Source of the DNA: Actinomyces succiniciruminis
GTDB lineage: Bacteria; Actinomycetota; Actinomycetes; Actinomycetales; Actinomycetaceae
Direction of reading: 5' to 3'
Assembly (NCBI RefSeq): GCF_900002405.1
Contig: NZ_LK995517.1
Location: forward strand, 37,581 to 71,003
Length of the DNA stretch: 33,423 nt
This document shows positions 1 to 7,898 of this stretch, piece after piece. The stretch's first letter is position 1; every line of letters begins with the position of its first letter. The notes below the pieces were generated by a model. It was not told the DNA's origin and did no database searches. It was given only the letters and a program-made list of their open reading frames with translations. The position numbers and the translations under genes are program-made.

Positions 1-150
1 TTGATGACCTCTGCGAGCTGTGCCCGGTCGGCGCGGATATGTGCGGCGGCGTGAGCCTCCTCATCGACGTAGCCGGCGAACGCGCCAGCCACCACCTCGG
101 TCACCTCGGCACGGCCCTCGGCACGGCCGACCACGCGACCACCGCGGTAA

Positions 151-783
151 CCGAGTCGAGTCCCCTCCTCGAACCCGGTGCACCTGGCGCTGCCCGCCGG
201 TATGCCGGTGGCCGTATCCGACTCGGCGCTCGTGGGCTATTACCCGTCGGCGTCGGCCGATCAGGTCGGGGGTGTGCGCGCCGCGGTGGGACACCTGCTC
301 CAGCTCGGGCACCGCACCGTCCATCACATCACCGGGCCGGCCGACTCGCAGTCGGCGCTGATCCGATCGGCCGCCTGGGCGTCCTGCTTGGAGGAGGCCG
401 GTCGGGAGGTGCCCGAGGCCATCCCCGGTGACTGGGACGCCGCCGCGGGCTATGCCGCCGGGCGGAAGTTAGCCGCCGACCCGGAGGTGACGGCCGTGTT
501 CTGCGCCAACGACGAGGTGGCCATCGGCCTGATCCGCTCCCTCCATGAGCAGGGGCGGCGCGTGCCCGAGGACGTGTCCGTGGTCGGCTTCGACGGGCTG
601 GAGCTGGGCGAGTACTGCTTCCCACCGCTGACCACCATTCGCCAGGACTTCCACCGGGCGGGCGTGGAGATGGTCAACCTGGTCCTCGAGCAGGTGGCCT
701 CCGGCGTGCAGGACGGCAGCAGGCGCATCGTCATCCCCACCGAGCTGGTCGTGCGCGGCTCCACCGCCCCGCCCGCTCACTGA
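151..783 (+). pseudogene. LacI-family regulator, sensor domain only (5' part missing or frameshifted)
   Basis: From about 178 the frame reads as the C-terminal half of a LacI/GalR periplasmic-binding-like sensor domain. Typical blocks are GHLLQLGHRTVHHITGP, the effector-domain stretch AVFCANDEVAIGLIRSLHEQG, and DVSVVGFDGLELGEYCFPPLTTIRQD, which is the usual place where the family reads GFDD and contacts ligand. Upstream the same frame has stops at 52-54, 70-72 and 148-150, so the helix-turn-helix and first half of the sensor domain are not readable in frame. A one-base change near 171-178 would join it to a frame giving TESSPLLEP, which is plausible LacI sequence, but the residues before that do not look like LacI. 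The gene is therefore a frameshifted or truncated regulator, or a junction at the window edge. Any regulated target lies outside the window. Confidence 0.6.
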
Positions 784-1238
784 CCTCCGGCTCCGGTCCC
801 ACTTCGCCTGCTTGGACTGCCGGGCTGCACTTGGACCGCCCCAGACGCGCTCTCAGGCGGTCCAAAGTGTCCAGGATCGGCATAAACGACTCCGACGTTG
901 CCCGTGGCCGTGGGCAGAACGTTGGAATCATGCGGTTTCCAAATCGACTCCAGCGGTCGTGGACGGCCTTAGCGCCGAATTCGGACATTCCGCTCCACGG
1001 CGGGGCACCCGGGCACACACCACCCACCCCAAAAAATCGGAAGAGCCCGTTTCCCGCCGGAAGCGGACGAGGTCGGGATCGTGCTCGAGCCACCAGTTCG
1101 CCATGAGATCGTGTCGATGGCGTCAGCGGCGGGGTCGTCCTCAGGCCCCAGTTGCCGATCGACTTCCTCGGCGGAAATGGCGGTTGCTCTCCCGGCGCGT
1201 TGCGCGGCCGCGCGATCTGAGATGCGCTGCTCCCGGTG
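784..1238. other. Intergenic region, no gene supported
   Basis: About 450 bases between the LacI fragment and the reductase (both end into it). Besides the hairpin at 831-865, open frames on both strands are short, arginine/serine/proline rich and without recognisable domains. I see no RNA gene or clear promoter. It could be eroded coding sequence. Confidence 0.5.
831..865 (+). terminator. Possible terminator hairpin after the LacI fragment
   Basis: A 10-bp perfect inverted repeat (TTGGACCGCC at 831-840, its complement at 856-865) with a 15-base loop lies about 50 bases after the LacI stop. No T tract follows, so the terminator role is tentative. Confidence 0.35.
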
Positions 1239-2687
1239 TCACATGGTCAACCGCTCGTCGAGCAGGTGCCGGGCGGGCACTCCCAACGCCCGGAGCGTGT
1301 GCCGCATCGCCAGTACCGCCGGTGCGGGTCCAACGACGACGAAGCGCCCGTGGGCGAGCAGATCGGCGTCTAGGAGCGCGGCGAGGTCGGCGCGCGTGTA
1401 GCGATGCCTGTGATGGTTGTAGTGGAAGGTGGGGTTGTGTCGGGCCAGGGAGCTAAGCACGTCGTCGTAGTACAGGTCCTCCGGGCGGGAGACGGAGTGC
1501 AGCACCATCACCCGCCGGGAGGCGGCGTAGGCCTGGGCGAGTCCCACTAGGGGCGCGATGCCGGTGCCCATTCCCAGCAGGACCAGGGGACGGTCGTCGG
1601 CGCCCACAACCCGGTTGAAACGACCGAAGGGGCCTTCGAGCGTGACGTCGGCACCGACCGGCAGCCGCGACAATTGGGAGGTGAAGTCGCCCGCCTCCCG
1701 GATCGTCAGGACCAGGGGCGCGGGGCTTGCGGTCGCCGGACTCTCCGCGGCCGCCGAAGCCCGGGCGTACTCAGGGGCGAAGGTGACCGAGAAGGGGTGG
1801 GCCTGAACGGGCAGTCCGGGGGTGTGGAAGGTGACGAAGCAGAAGTCGCCGGGCTCGTACGCCGTCGCGCCCGCTGCCGGCGCGATCACTACCTGGCGGG
1901 TGGTGTCGTTCAGGGCGGTGTTGGCGACGACGGTGCCCCGCCGACCCGGCGCCGCCGGCGCGATCAGCCGTCCCCACAGGTATACGGCCAGTGCGGCGAG
2001 GGTGTACAGGTCGAGGGCGATGACGAAGCCGGTCGCGGCGCTTACCCGCGGAATGACGTGGACGTGCAGCACGACCAGGCCGATCATCACGAAGTTGAGC
2101 CGGTGGATCCACGCCGAGGCCTCATGGGTGAGGAAACGCCCGAGCCGTCTCTTCACGGCCGCCGCTAGGAGCAGGCGATCCACCAGCCAACCGCTCATGA
2201 GCAATGCCGCGTATACGACGCCGAAGATGGCCAGAAACCAGGCCACGCGACCCGACCAGTAGATGATCGGGTGCATGGTGAACAGGTTGAGTACGTGGGC
2301 GGAGGCGAGCAGCAGGGCGAGCACGCCGAGCACCCCGTGCAACTGGTAGAGCGCCGGCAGTCCGATGCGCCGATCCAGGGCCCGCGGGCGCGTGCTGAGA
2401 GCGACCGAAACCAGCCACCAGGTGTAGGCGGCCACGCCGCAGTCGTACAGGACCAGGTCCCGGGTGGGCGCCAGCAGCTGCGTGTTGAGCAGGAGGATGA
2501 GCGGCGCCGGCGCCGCCAGGCTGACCGCCCAGGCGGCCCACCAGGACGGTGGGCGCAGCGCGTCGCGCCGTCCCCGCCGGCTGCGCCGCCGCGTCCGCTT
2601 CGGCGCGCCATCCTCCTGCCTCGGCGGTGTCATCGCGGCGGCCGGGCGTACGGGTCGAGTCTTCACAGACCGAGGTTTTCGAGCCAC
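1239..2687 (-). CDS. Ferric-reductase-like transmembrane flavocytochrome with ferredoxin-reductase domain
   Basis: Predicted membrane oxidoreductase that passes electrons from cytoplasmic NAD(P)H through FAD and two hemes across the membrane. After a basic N-terminus, about six helices (residues 50-250) form a ferric-reductase-like domain. His117 and His131 (H-X13-H) and His195 and His208 (H-X12-H) are the classic bis-heme ligands. A C-terminal ferredoxin-NADP-reductase-type module follows, with the FAD motif HPFSV, the nucleotide-binding GMGTGIAP and a C-terminal VVVGPAPAVLAMRHTL block. The GTG start at 2687 overlaps the upstream flavodoxin stop (2663) by 25 bases, so the two genes are translationally coupled; ATG at 2633 is an alternative. 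The physiological acceptor (ferric iron, the adjacent flavodoxin, or another carrier) is not shown by the sequence. Confidence 0.85.
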   Translation of the reverse strand: MARKPRSVKTRPVRPAAAMTPPRQEDGAPKRTRRRSRRGRRDALRPPSWWAAWAVSLAAPAPLILLLNTQLLAPTRDLVLYDCGVAAYTWWLVSVALSTRPRALDRRIGLPALYQLHGVLGVLALLLASAHVLNLFTMHPIIYWSGRVAWFLAIFGVVYAALLMSGWLVDRLLLAAAVKRRLGRFLTHEASAWIHRLNFVMIGLVVLHVHVIPRVSAATGFVIALDLYTLAALAVYLWGRLIAPAAPGRRGTVVANTALNDTTRQVVIAPAAGATAYEPGDFCFVTFHTPGLPVQAHPFSVTFAPEYARASAAAESPATASPAPLVLTIREAGDFTSQLSRLPVGADVTLEGPFGRFNRVVGADDRPLVLLGMGTGIAPLVGLAQAYAASRRVMVLHSVSRPEDLYYDDVLSSLARHNPTFHYNHHRHRYTRADLAALLDADLLAHGRFVVVGPAPAVLAMRHTLRALGVPARHLLDERLTM

Positions 2688-3352
2688 GCATCCACATCCG
2701 GCTCGGCGTCTGCCGCTTGACTGCCCCGCACCGCCAAGCCGTCCAGCACGGTGGCCTGCGGGTACTGGGCCTCAAGCTGCTGTTGGGTGTTACCCAGGCC
2801 AGAGCCCTCATGGGTGGTGAAGGGGATGACGGTCTTGCCGTTCAGGTCGACGGCGTCCAGGAAGGTGCGCACCACCATCGGGTACTCGCCCCACCAGATG
2901 GGGGCGCCGACGAACACCGTGTCATAGCCGGACACGTCCGGCAGCGGGTCGCGGATCTCGGGGCGGGCGTCGGCGTCGAGCTCCTCCTGGGCGACCTCGG
3001 TGGTCTCCTGGTAGTCACTCGGGTAGTCCGCGAGCGGGACGATCTCGTAGGAGTCGGCACCGGTGCGGTCCTGGATCATCTGGGCGATGCGGGCCGTGTT
3101 GCCGACGGTCAGGTCGCCCCCGTAGACGCCCTTGGTGCGGGAGAAGTAGACGACCAGAATCGAGCTGTCGCCCGCCGGGGTGTTCTCGGCGTCGGCGGTC
3201 GGCCGCTGGGAGGGCGCCGCCGGGGCCGCCGAGCGCGATGCGGACGTGGACGTCGTCGCCGAGGGCCTTACTGCCAGCTCATAGCCGACGACGGCGGCCA
3301 CGACCACGGCGAGGGCGCTAACAAGCGCGACGATGCGGGCGCGCTGGGACAT
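2663..3352 (-). CDS. Membrane-anchored extracytoplasmic flavodoxin
   Basis: A 229-residue flavodoxin-fold protein. Residues 1-5 are basic and residues 6-25 form one hydrophobic helix without a lipobox Cys, so the C-terminal domain should be tethered outside the membrane. An Ala/Ser/Thr-rich linker (about 30-62) precedes the FMN domain. That domain opens with ILVVYFSRTKGVYGG, where the phosphate loop carries an insertion as in Flavodoxin_4-type proteins, and continues with FVGAPIWWGEYPMVVRTFLD and IPFTTHEGSGLG, typical isoalloxazine-side loops. GGGGAG lies about 7 bases before the ATG. It is first of a two-gene unit with the flavocytochrome downstream, which makes it the likely electron partner of that enzyme on the outer face. 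The substrate is unknown. Confidence 0.85.
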   Translation of the reverse strand: MSQRARIVALVSALAVVVAAVVGYELAVRPSATTSTSASRSAAPAAPSQRPTADAENTPAGDSSILVVYFSRTKGVYGGDLTVGNTARIAQMIQDRTGADSYEIVPLADYPSDYQETTEVAQEELDADARPEIRDPLPDVSGYDTVFVGAPIWWGEYPMVVRTFLDAVDLNGKTVIPFTTHEGSGLGNTQQQLEAQYPQATVLDGLAVRGSQAADAEPDVDAWLENLGL

Positions 3353-3555
3353 GGAATCACTCCCCGGTGGTGTTGTAGGAATGCCCAGGGCCAGAAGGCC
3401 TATGAATGAAGACTATTGATGGCCGGCCCAGTCAGGGAGGGCCGGTGAGGGCCTGGATGACCTGCATGAACCGCGCGGTGAAGCGCCCCGTGAAGGCAGT
3501 TCTGCCGAACGCGCAGGGGTCGCGTCGCGACAGCGCCTTTTCGACGTCGGCGCCT

Positions 3556-3561
3556 TAGGCT
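3556..3561 (+). promoter_or_regulatory. -10 box TAGGCT for a leaderless transcript
   Basis: TAGGCT stands exactly six bases before ATG 3568, placing the transcription start at or next to the A of the start codon. No Shine-Dalgarno is present. A convincing -35 was not found. Confidence 0.55.
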
Positions 3562-3567
3562 GGTCCC

Positions 3568-4503
3568 ATGAGCGAGTACTTCGGGGGCAAGCGGGGCCAG
3601 GCCGCACCACGGGGGCTCCCGGAGAGCGGGCGGTCCGAACCCTGGACTCCCTTCCCGGGGCGCCGACCGGATTCGGTTTCCAGCGCCGACATTCCGGGCC
3701 GGTCCCGGCCGCGGGAACGCTCGCACGGCCGTCATGTGGCACCGCCGGCGCCCGAGCACGTGCGCTTCGGGCTGCCGTTCAACGACATTCTGCCCCTGTG
3801 GCACGACGGCGCCGACATCACCTGGCACCGTCCTGCCGATGCCGTCGACTTCGCCTCCATCCTCGGCCTGGGGTACGTGCAGACCGAACCCGGCCCCACG
3901 GCGACGCCCAACGGCTGGCAGGAACTCGTCGAGACCGCCACCCTGCTGCCGGCCGCTCCCGACTCCGACGACGGCCCGGTACTGCAGTTGCGTGCGGCCA
4001 CGCCGGCGGGTCGCCGCGCCATCAACGACCCGGGTGACGGCGCCCCCATCCGCCTGTCGCCGGCGCTGCCGGCCCAGGAGGCCATGGGAGTGGCGAGCGG
4101 CCTGGACCACACCCGCTTCGCCGTCCACATCGGTCGCCTCATGCTGCGGGCGGCGCGCGACGGCGCGATTCTGCTGTTCACGCTGCGCGCCCCCCGCGAT
4201 CCCGAGGCTCACCACCTGCTGTCCGTGCCCAGCGAGGTGGATGCGCGCCAGGTCATGCATTTCCACCTGGGTACCTTGTTGGACATGGACGACGGCGCCT
4301 GGGCGCACGCCAAGCGGGCCGACAACATGACCCTGCTGGATCTGGACATCCCCTACCAGAGCCTGCTGTCCAAGAGCGGTCAAGGGGGCCAGGGGCTGGA
4401 ACTCGAGCGCCTGACCGACATGGCCCGTCCGGTCGTCGAGTGCCTGCTGCGCCCGGGCTTCCCCTTCGCACTGGGGTTCTCCGTGATCCTGCATGAACGG
4501 TAA
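3568..4503 (+). CDS. Conserved-looking hypothetical protein, 311 residues
   Basis: I do not recognise this protein. The start ATG follows TAGGCT by six bases and has no Shine-Dalgarno, matching the leaderless pattern seen elsewhere in the window. Residues 1-65 are rich in Gly, Pro, Arg and Ser and are probably disordered. From residue 66 on the sequence looks like a globular cytoplasmic alpha/beta domain with no signal peptide or membrane helix. Notable stretches are VRFGLPFNDILPLWHDGADI, FAVHIGRLMLRAARDGAILLF and the well-conserved-looking C-terminal RPVVECLLRPGFPFALGFSV. No catalytic motif is evident. It stands alone, divergent from the flavodoxin and convergent with the amylase. Confidence 0.75.
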   Translation: MSEYFGGKRGQAAPRGLPESGRSEPWTPFPGRRPDSVSSADIPGRSRPRERSHGRHVAPPAPEHVRFGLPFNDILPLWHDGADITWHRPADAVDFASILGLGYVQTEPGPTATPNGWQELVETATLLPAAPDSDDGPVLQLRAATPAGRRAINDPGDGAPIRLSPALPAQEAMGVASGLDHTRFAVHIGRLMLRAARDGAILLFTLRAPRDPEAHHLLSVPSEVDARQVMHFHLGTLLDMDDGAWAHAKRADNMTLLDLDIPYQSLLSKSGQGGQGLELERLTDMARPVVECLLRPGFPFALGFSVILHER

Positions 4504-4521
4504 CTTCTTGGTCTTCGAGAA

Positions 4522-4560
4522 CAGCGTGGTTCAAGGAATGGCTTTCCTTGAACCACGCTG
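4522..4560. terminator. Perfect 17-bp hairpin between convergent genes
   Basis: Arms 4522-4538 and 4544-4560 are fully complementary with a TGGCT loop. The hairpin lies 19 bases after the hypothetical gene's stop and 30 bases beyond the amylase stop. There is no U tract on either strand, so it would act as a T-less, bidirectional actinobacterial-type terminator. Confidence 0.75.
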
Positions 4561-4589
4561 AGGTCGTCGAAACAAAGTGATGGTGGTGT

Positions 4590-6470
4590 TCAGAAGGTCG
4601 GGTAAATATCTATTGTCGAACCTCCTGTCACCGTGACATTGCCGCCGGTCTGCCAGGTCTCATCGTTTATGAGTGCCTTGACCTCGAACGCCTGCCCCTC
4701 GGAGATGCGCTCGGTTCGGTACTCCCACACGTCGTCGCCAACGGTGTGAGCACCGCGCCCGGCGTTCCAAGTGAATGGATAGGCGTTGCCCCTAATAGCG
4801 ATGCTGTTGCCCCAGCCCACGTCATAGTGGACCCGTATAACAGTAGTGGGATTATGTGTCGGCGTGTAATCGGAAACGGTGCCGGCCTCCACGAAGATCG
4901 CGGTGCTGTGCTCTGGCAACGTTACTGTGATCTGCTTGCCCGTGATGCCGCCGGCGGTCACGGTGACTACGTTCGATGTATTCATGGCGTCCACAAGTAC
5001 ATCGCCGACGGACAGCGTGCTTTCTGTCCTGAGTGGGATGGTACGAGTTTGCGTGTCCCACGAATTCGTGGAGACCGTGATGGACTCGTTTCCGGAATCA
5101 TCGTTGCGACGCGAGAAAGAGTAGACGGTCTGGTCGGACCACATCTCACGCTGGATCCCAGTGCGAAGTGCTGGAACCGCCGCACGTACTGCGTTGAGGC
5201 GTTGGATGTAAGTATAGATAGTCGCGGACTCGTCGAAGCTCGTCATGTCTTGACGATTATCCTTATTGGCAATTGGAACTTCGTTGCCGTTTCCGTTGCC
5301 ATCTATCGCTTGCTCGGTACCGTAGTAAATGACCGGAACTCCGCGGGTGGACATCAAGAATGCGAGCGCCGAACGTAGACGCTGGTAGTCGTCGTTGGCC
5401 CAGGTCAAGAAGCGTGCGCGATCGTGATTGTCGATGAAGGTCTCGAGCTGGTTCGGATTCGCGTACTTGTAGTCCTGCGCGAACAAAGTGCTGAGCGCAG
5501 TCATATCTGTGTCGGCAGAGAAGACTTCACGAGTAGTAAAGAAGTACGGGAAGTCAAGGGTTCCCCACTCGTAGTTCTCATAGTCGGCCACATAGTCGAC
5601 GTCGCCAACGAACACCTCGCCGAACGAGGGTACTCCGGTTTCCTGCTCGAACGTTCGCAGCCAGGTCTTGGGTATCGAGCGCGCTGCATCAACTCGGACA
5701 CCATCGAAGCCCATGTCGATCCAGTCTTTGTATGTGTTAATAAGGTATTCAGACACGGCTTGATTTGACTGGTCCAGGTCGTCGAGGCCGCCGAGATCGC
5801 AGTTCTCGATCTGTTCCTGGCTTTCTGTGCCGTCGAACCGGCAATCGCCGTCGTGGTGGTAGTAGTTTGCGTTATTCAGCGGTTGAGCGGGTTGATATGA
5901 GGCCGACGAGTAGGACGTCGCATATGCGTCGAGATAATCCGCCGTATGATTCGGGACAACGTCAAGGATCATCTTCAGGCCCTTTGAATGGGCGGTATCG
6001 ATAAGCTGTTGCAATTCCGCCGCCGAGCCGAAGTGCTCATTTGGCGTCGCGTAATTGCGTGTGAAGTAGCCGTGGTAACTTGCCTCATTGCCATCTTTGG
6101 ACAACGGCTGCTGCTCTGACACAGGCGAAATCCAGATGGCTGTCACACCGAGGTTCGCAATGTAATCGAGTTTGTTCGTGAGCCCCTTCCAGTCGCCTCC
6201 ATGGTAGAAGCCGAGGTCAGACGGGTCGTATTCACCGTTGCCGGTGTCGTTGTTGGTGCTGTCGCCGTCAGAGAACCTATCTACGAGGACTTGATAGATG
6301 ACATCGCCCTGAGCTAGCGGCCCGGGCGATGGTGTTGTCGACGTGGCACCTGAAACTGCCGGCGGTTGGTCCGCAGCCGCTGCTGGCGCGAGGACGATGC
6401 CCGAGAGGGCCAGTGCGGTCGATGCGGCGCACGCGACTGCCGCGCGAAGCCATCGTGTTCGTGTTGTCAT
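4590..6470 (-). CDS. Secreted GH13 amylase, cyclodextrin glucanotransferase-like
   Basis: Extracellular starch-acting enzyme of 626 residues. ATG 6470 is chosen because GGGAG lies about nine bases upstream and a Sec signal peptide follows (MTTRTRWLRA, hydrophobic core, APAAAA-D around residue 33). The catalytic domain begins DVIYQVLVDRFSDGD and has YHGGDW, as in CGTases and maltogenic amylases. Conserved regions are DVVPNH (170-175), GFDGVRVDAA with nucleophile Asp261, FGEVF with acid/base Glu285, and FIDNHD with Asp350. After an all-beta domain C, the last ~100 residues (GWGNSIAIRG ... ETWQTGGNVTV) resemble a starch-binding beta-sandwich. Where CGTases read DAVKHMP it reads DAARSIP, losing the Lys-His acceptor pair, so hydrolysis rather than cyclisation is possible. 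It is divergent from the glucan-import operon. Third codon positions are less GC-rich than in the flanks. Confidence 0.88.
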   Translation of the reverse strand: MTTRTRWLRAAVACAASTALALSGIVLAPAAAADQPPAVSGATSTTPSPGPLAQGDVIYQVLVDRFSDGDSTNNDTGNGEYDPSDLGFYHGGDWKGLTNKLDYIANLGVTAIWISPVSEQQPLSKDGNEASYHGYFTRNYATPNEHFGSAAELQQLIDTAHSKGLKMILDVVPNHTADYLDAYATSYSSASYQPAQPLNNANYYHHDGDCRFDGTESQEQIENCDLGGLDDLDQSNQAVSEYLINTYKDWIDMGFDGVRVDAARSIPKTWLRTFEQETGVPSFGEVFVGDVDYVADYENYEWGTLDFPYFFTTREVFSADTDMTALSTLFAQDYKYANPNQLETFIDNHDRARFLTWANDDYQRLRSALAFLMSTRGVPVIYYGTEQAIDGNGNGNEVPIANKDNRQDMTSFDESATIYTYIQRLNAVRAAVPALRTGIQREMWSDQTVYSFSRRNDDSGNESITVSTNSWDTQTRTIPLRTESTLSVGDVLVDAMNTSNVVTVTAGGITGKQITVTLPEHSTAIFVEAGTVSDYTPTHNPTTVIRVHYDVGWGNSIAIRGNAYPFTWNAGRGAHTVGDDVWEYRTERISEGQAFEVKALINDETWQTGGNVTVTGGSTIDIYPTF

Positions 6471-6501
6471 GTTGAAGACTCCCTTGTCTGGTGTGGCCTG
6501 G

Positions 6502-6530
6502 TCGACACCGCCGGGCCTGCCGTGTACGAT
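6502..6530 (+). promoter_or_regulatory. Promoter of the glucan-import operon
   Basis: TCGACA (6502-6507), a 17-base spacer and TACGAT (6525-6530) precede the binding-protein gene. Predicted start is near 6537, with a 65-base leader that ends in AAGGAG six bases before ATG 6602. Confidence 0.6.
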
Positions 6531-6545
6531 AGTAAATCGATGCAC
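6522..6545. promoter_or_regulatory. Candidate LacI-type operator over both -10 boxes
   Basis: Dyad GTG-TA-CGAT / AGTAA / ATCG-ATG-CAC is imperfectly symmetric and covers both overlapping -10 boxes. A second dyad, CATCGGTCGATG, lies at 6564-6575 in the rightward leader. The operon's own LacI regulator (11128-12210) is the obvious candidate binder. Assignment is by position and symmetry only. Confidence 0.4.
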
Positions 6546-6554
6546 ATGTGGCAA
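6526..6554 (-). promoter_or_regulatory. Promoter of the secreted amylase
   Basis: On the minus strand TTGCCA (6554-6549), a 17-base spacer and TATCGT (6531-6526) precede the amylase ATG with a leader of about 48 bases. The -10 box overlaps that of the rightward promoter. Confidence 0.6.
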
Positions 6555-6601
6555 GGGGCACAGCATCGGTCGATGGTGACGAAACCCCTTAAGGAGTTGA
6601 C

Positions 6602-7897
6602 ATGAACAGACGCACGTTTCTCTTCGCAAGTGCGGTGGCCGCGACTCTGGGCACGGTAGCGGCATGCGCGCCGGGTTCCTCTGGAGGCAGCGCCCCGTCG
6701 GCCGACGGCGCCTCCCAAGCGTCCGGCGAGGTCACGATTTGGCACTACTGGGATGGTACGAACGCAGACGCGTTCGACGCTGCGGTCCAGCAGTACCAGG
6801 ACGAGCATCCAGACACGAAGATGACTGTCGTGAACGTCCCCAACTCGGACATGCTGACGAAGATCCAGACCGCAGCGCAGACCGATACGTTGCCGACCAT
6901 GGTTATCGGCGATCTCGTGTGGGCGCCACAGATCTCAGCGACAGGGAAGACTGTGGATCTTTCAACGGGGCTGTCACAGGACGTCGTTAACGCCATATAC
7001 CCGAGCCTCATTGCCTACGGCAGCGACGGTGACGCTCTCCGTTCGGTGCCAGTATCGGCGAACAACCTCGGCTTGCTGTACAACAAGGACCTGTACGCAG
7101 AGGCGGGTCTTGACCCGGACACACCTCCCGAGACATGGGAAGAGCTTCGGGAGAACGGCAAGACCATTCTCGAGAAGACCGGGAAGCCGCCATATGAACT
7201 CTATACCCAGGCCGGGGACAACGGTGAGGGCCTTACGTGGAATTTCCAGGTCAACTTGTGGCAGGCCGGAGGCCAGTTCCTCAACGAAGACAACACAGCC
7301 GCGGCGTTCAACACCGAAGAAGGTAAGAAGGCGCTTCAGTTCTGGGTGGATCTCATTGACGAGGGTCTGGTGCCATCACCGTCTACGTCATGGGGCGAGT
7401 TTGAGAAGGGATCTGCGGCAGCGGCCCAGGAGGGCTCGTGGATGGTAGGAATCTGGCAGGAGGATCCGCCGTTCGACTTCGGGTCCGGGCAGGCCCCATA
7501 CCCCGAGGACGGTAAGGCGGCGACGAACCTCGGCGGCGAGCAGGCACTGGTGTTCGAAGGTGACGGCGCGGACGCGGCGATCGCATTCCTGAGCTGGTTC
7601 CTTGAGACCGATCAGGTTCTCGAGTGGTGCAAGACCACGGGCATGTTGCCTGTTCGGCAGGATGTAGGAACGTCGGACGAGTACACCTCGTGGGTCGCCG
7701 AGACGCAGCCACTGCTGCAGCCGTACGTAGACGCGATGGAAACAGCGAACACGCGGCCGGCGACTCCTCTGTACCCGAAAGCCTCCTACGCCTTCGCTGT
7801 TGAGGTGGAGAAGGCGCTCAACGGAACCCTAAGCGTCGACGAAGCCTTGCAGTCGGCGGAAGACGCAGTCAACAAGGCTCTGAGTGAAGGGAACTGA
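6602..7897 (+). CDS. ABC sugar-binding lipoprotein (maltodextrin/cyclodextrin type)
   Basis: Solute-binding protein of the family 1 (MalE-like) class, 431 residues. The N-terminus MNRRTFLFASAV combines a twin-arginine-like motif with the lipobox TVAAC, so Cys22 is the lipidated residue and the protein is anchored on the outer membrane face. VTIWHYWDG is the usual first strand of this family, followed by long alternating segments and aromatic residues typical of sugar clefts (WNFQVNLWQAGGQF, SWMVGIWQEDPPFDFG). AAGGAG precedes the ATG by six bases. It is first in an operon with two permeases and a glucan hydrolase, which points to import of malto-oligosaccharides or cyclodextrins released by the divergent amylase. 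Ligand specificity is inferred from context. Confidence 0.88.
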   Translation: MNRRTFLFASAVAATLGTVAACAPGSSGGSAPSADGASQASGEVTIWHYWDGTNADAFDAAVQQYQDEHPDTKMTVVNVPNSDMLTKIQTAAQTDTLPTMVIGDLVWAPQISATGKTVDLSTGLSQDVVNAIYPSLIAYGSDGDALRSVPVSANNLGLLYNKDLYAEAGLDPDTPPETWEELRENGKTILEKTGKPPYELYTQAGDNGEGLTWNFQVNLWQAGGQFLNEDNTAAAFNTEEGKKALQFWVDLIDEGLVPSPSTSWGEFEKGSAAAAQEGSWMVGIWQEDPPFDFGSGQAPYPEDGKAATNLGGEQALVFEGDGADAAIAFLSWFLETDQVLEWCKTTGMLPVRQDVGTSDEYTSWVAETQPLLQPYVDAMETANTRPATPLYPKASYAFAVEVEKALNGTLSVDEALQSAEDAVNKALSEGN

Positions 7898-7898
7898 C

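Noticed and set aside
731-1456. Long open frames on both strands around 731-1456 as possible genes
   Set aside because: They are Arg/Ser/Pro-rich, overlap each other and the reductase, and show no domain; such frames are expected by chance in high-GC DNA.
4522-4560. The perfect hairpin as a small mobile element
   Set aside because: It lies exactly between two convergent stops and shares its 17-bp/5-base geometry with the hairpin at 30104-30142, so a terminator is the simpler reading.
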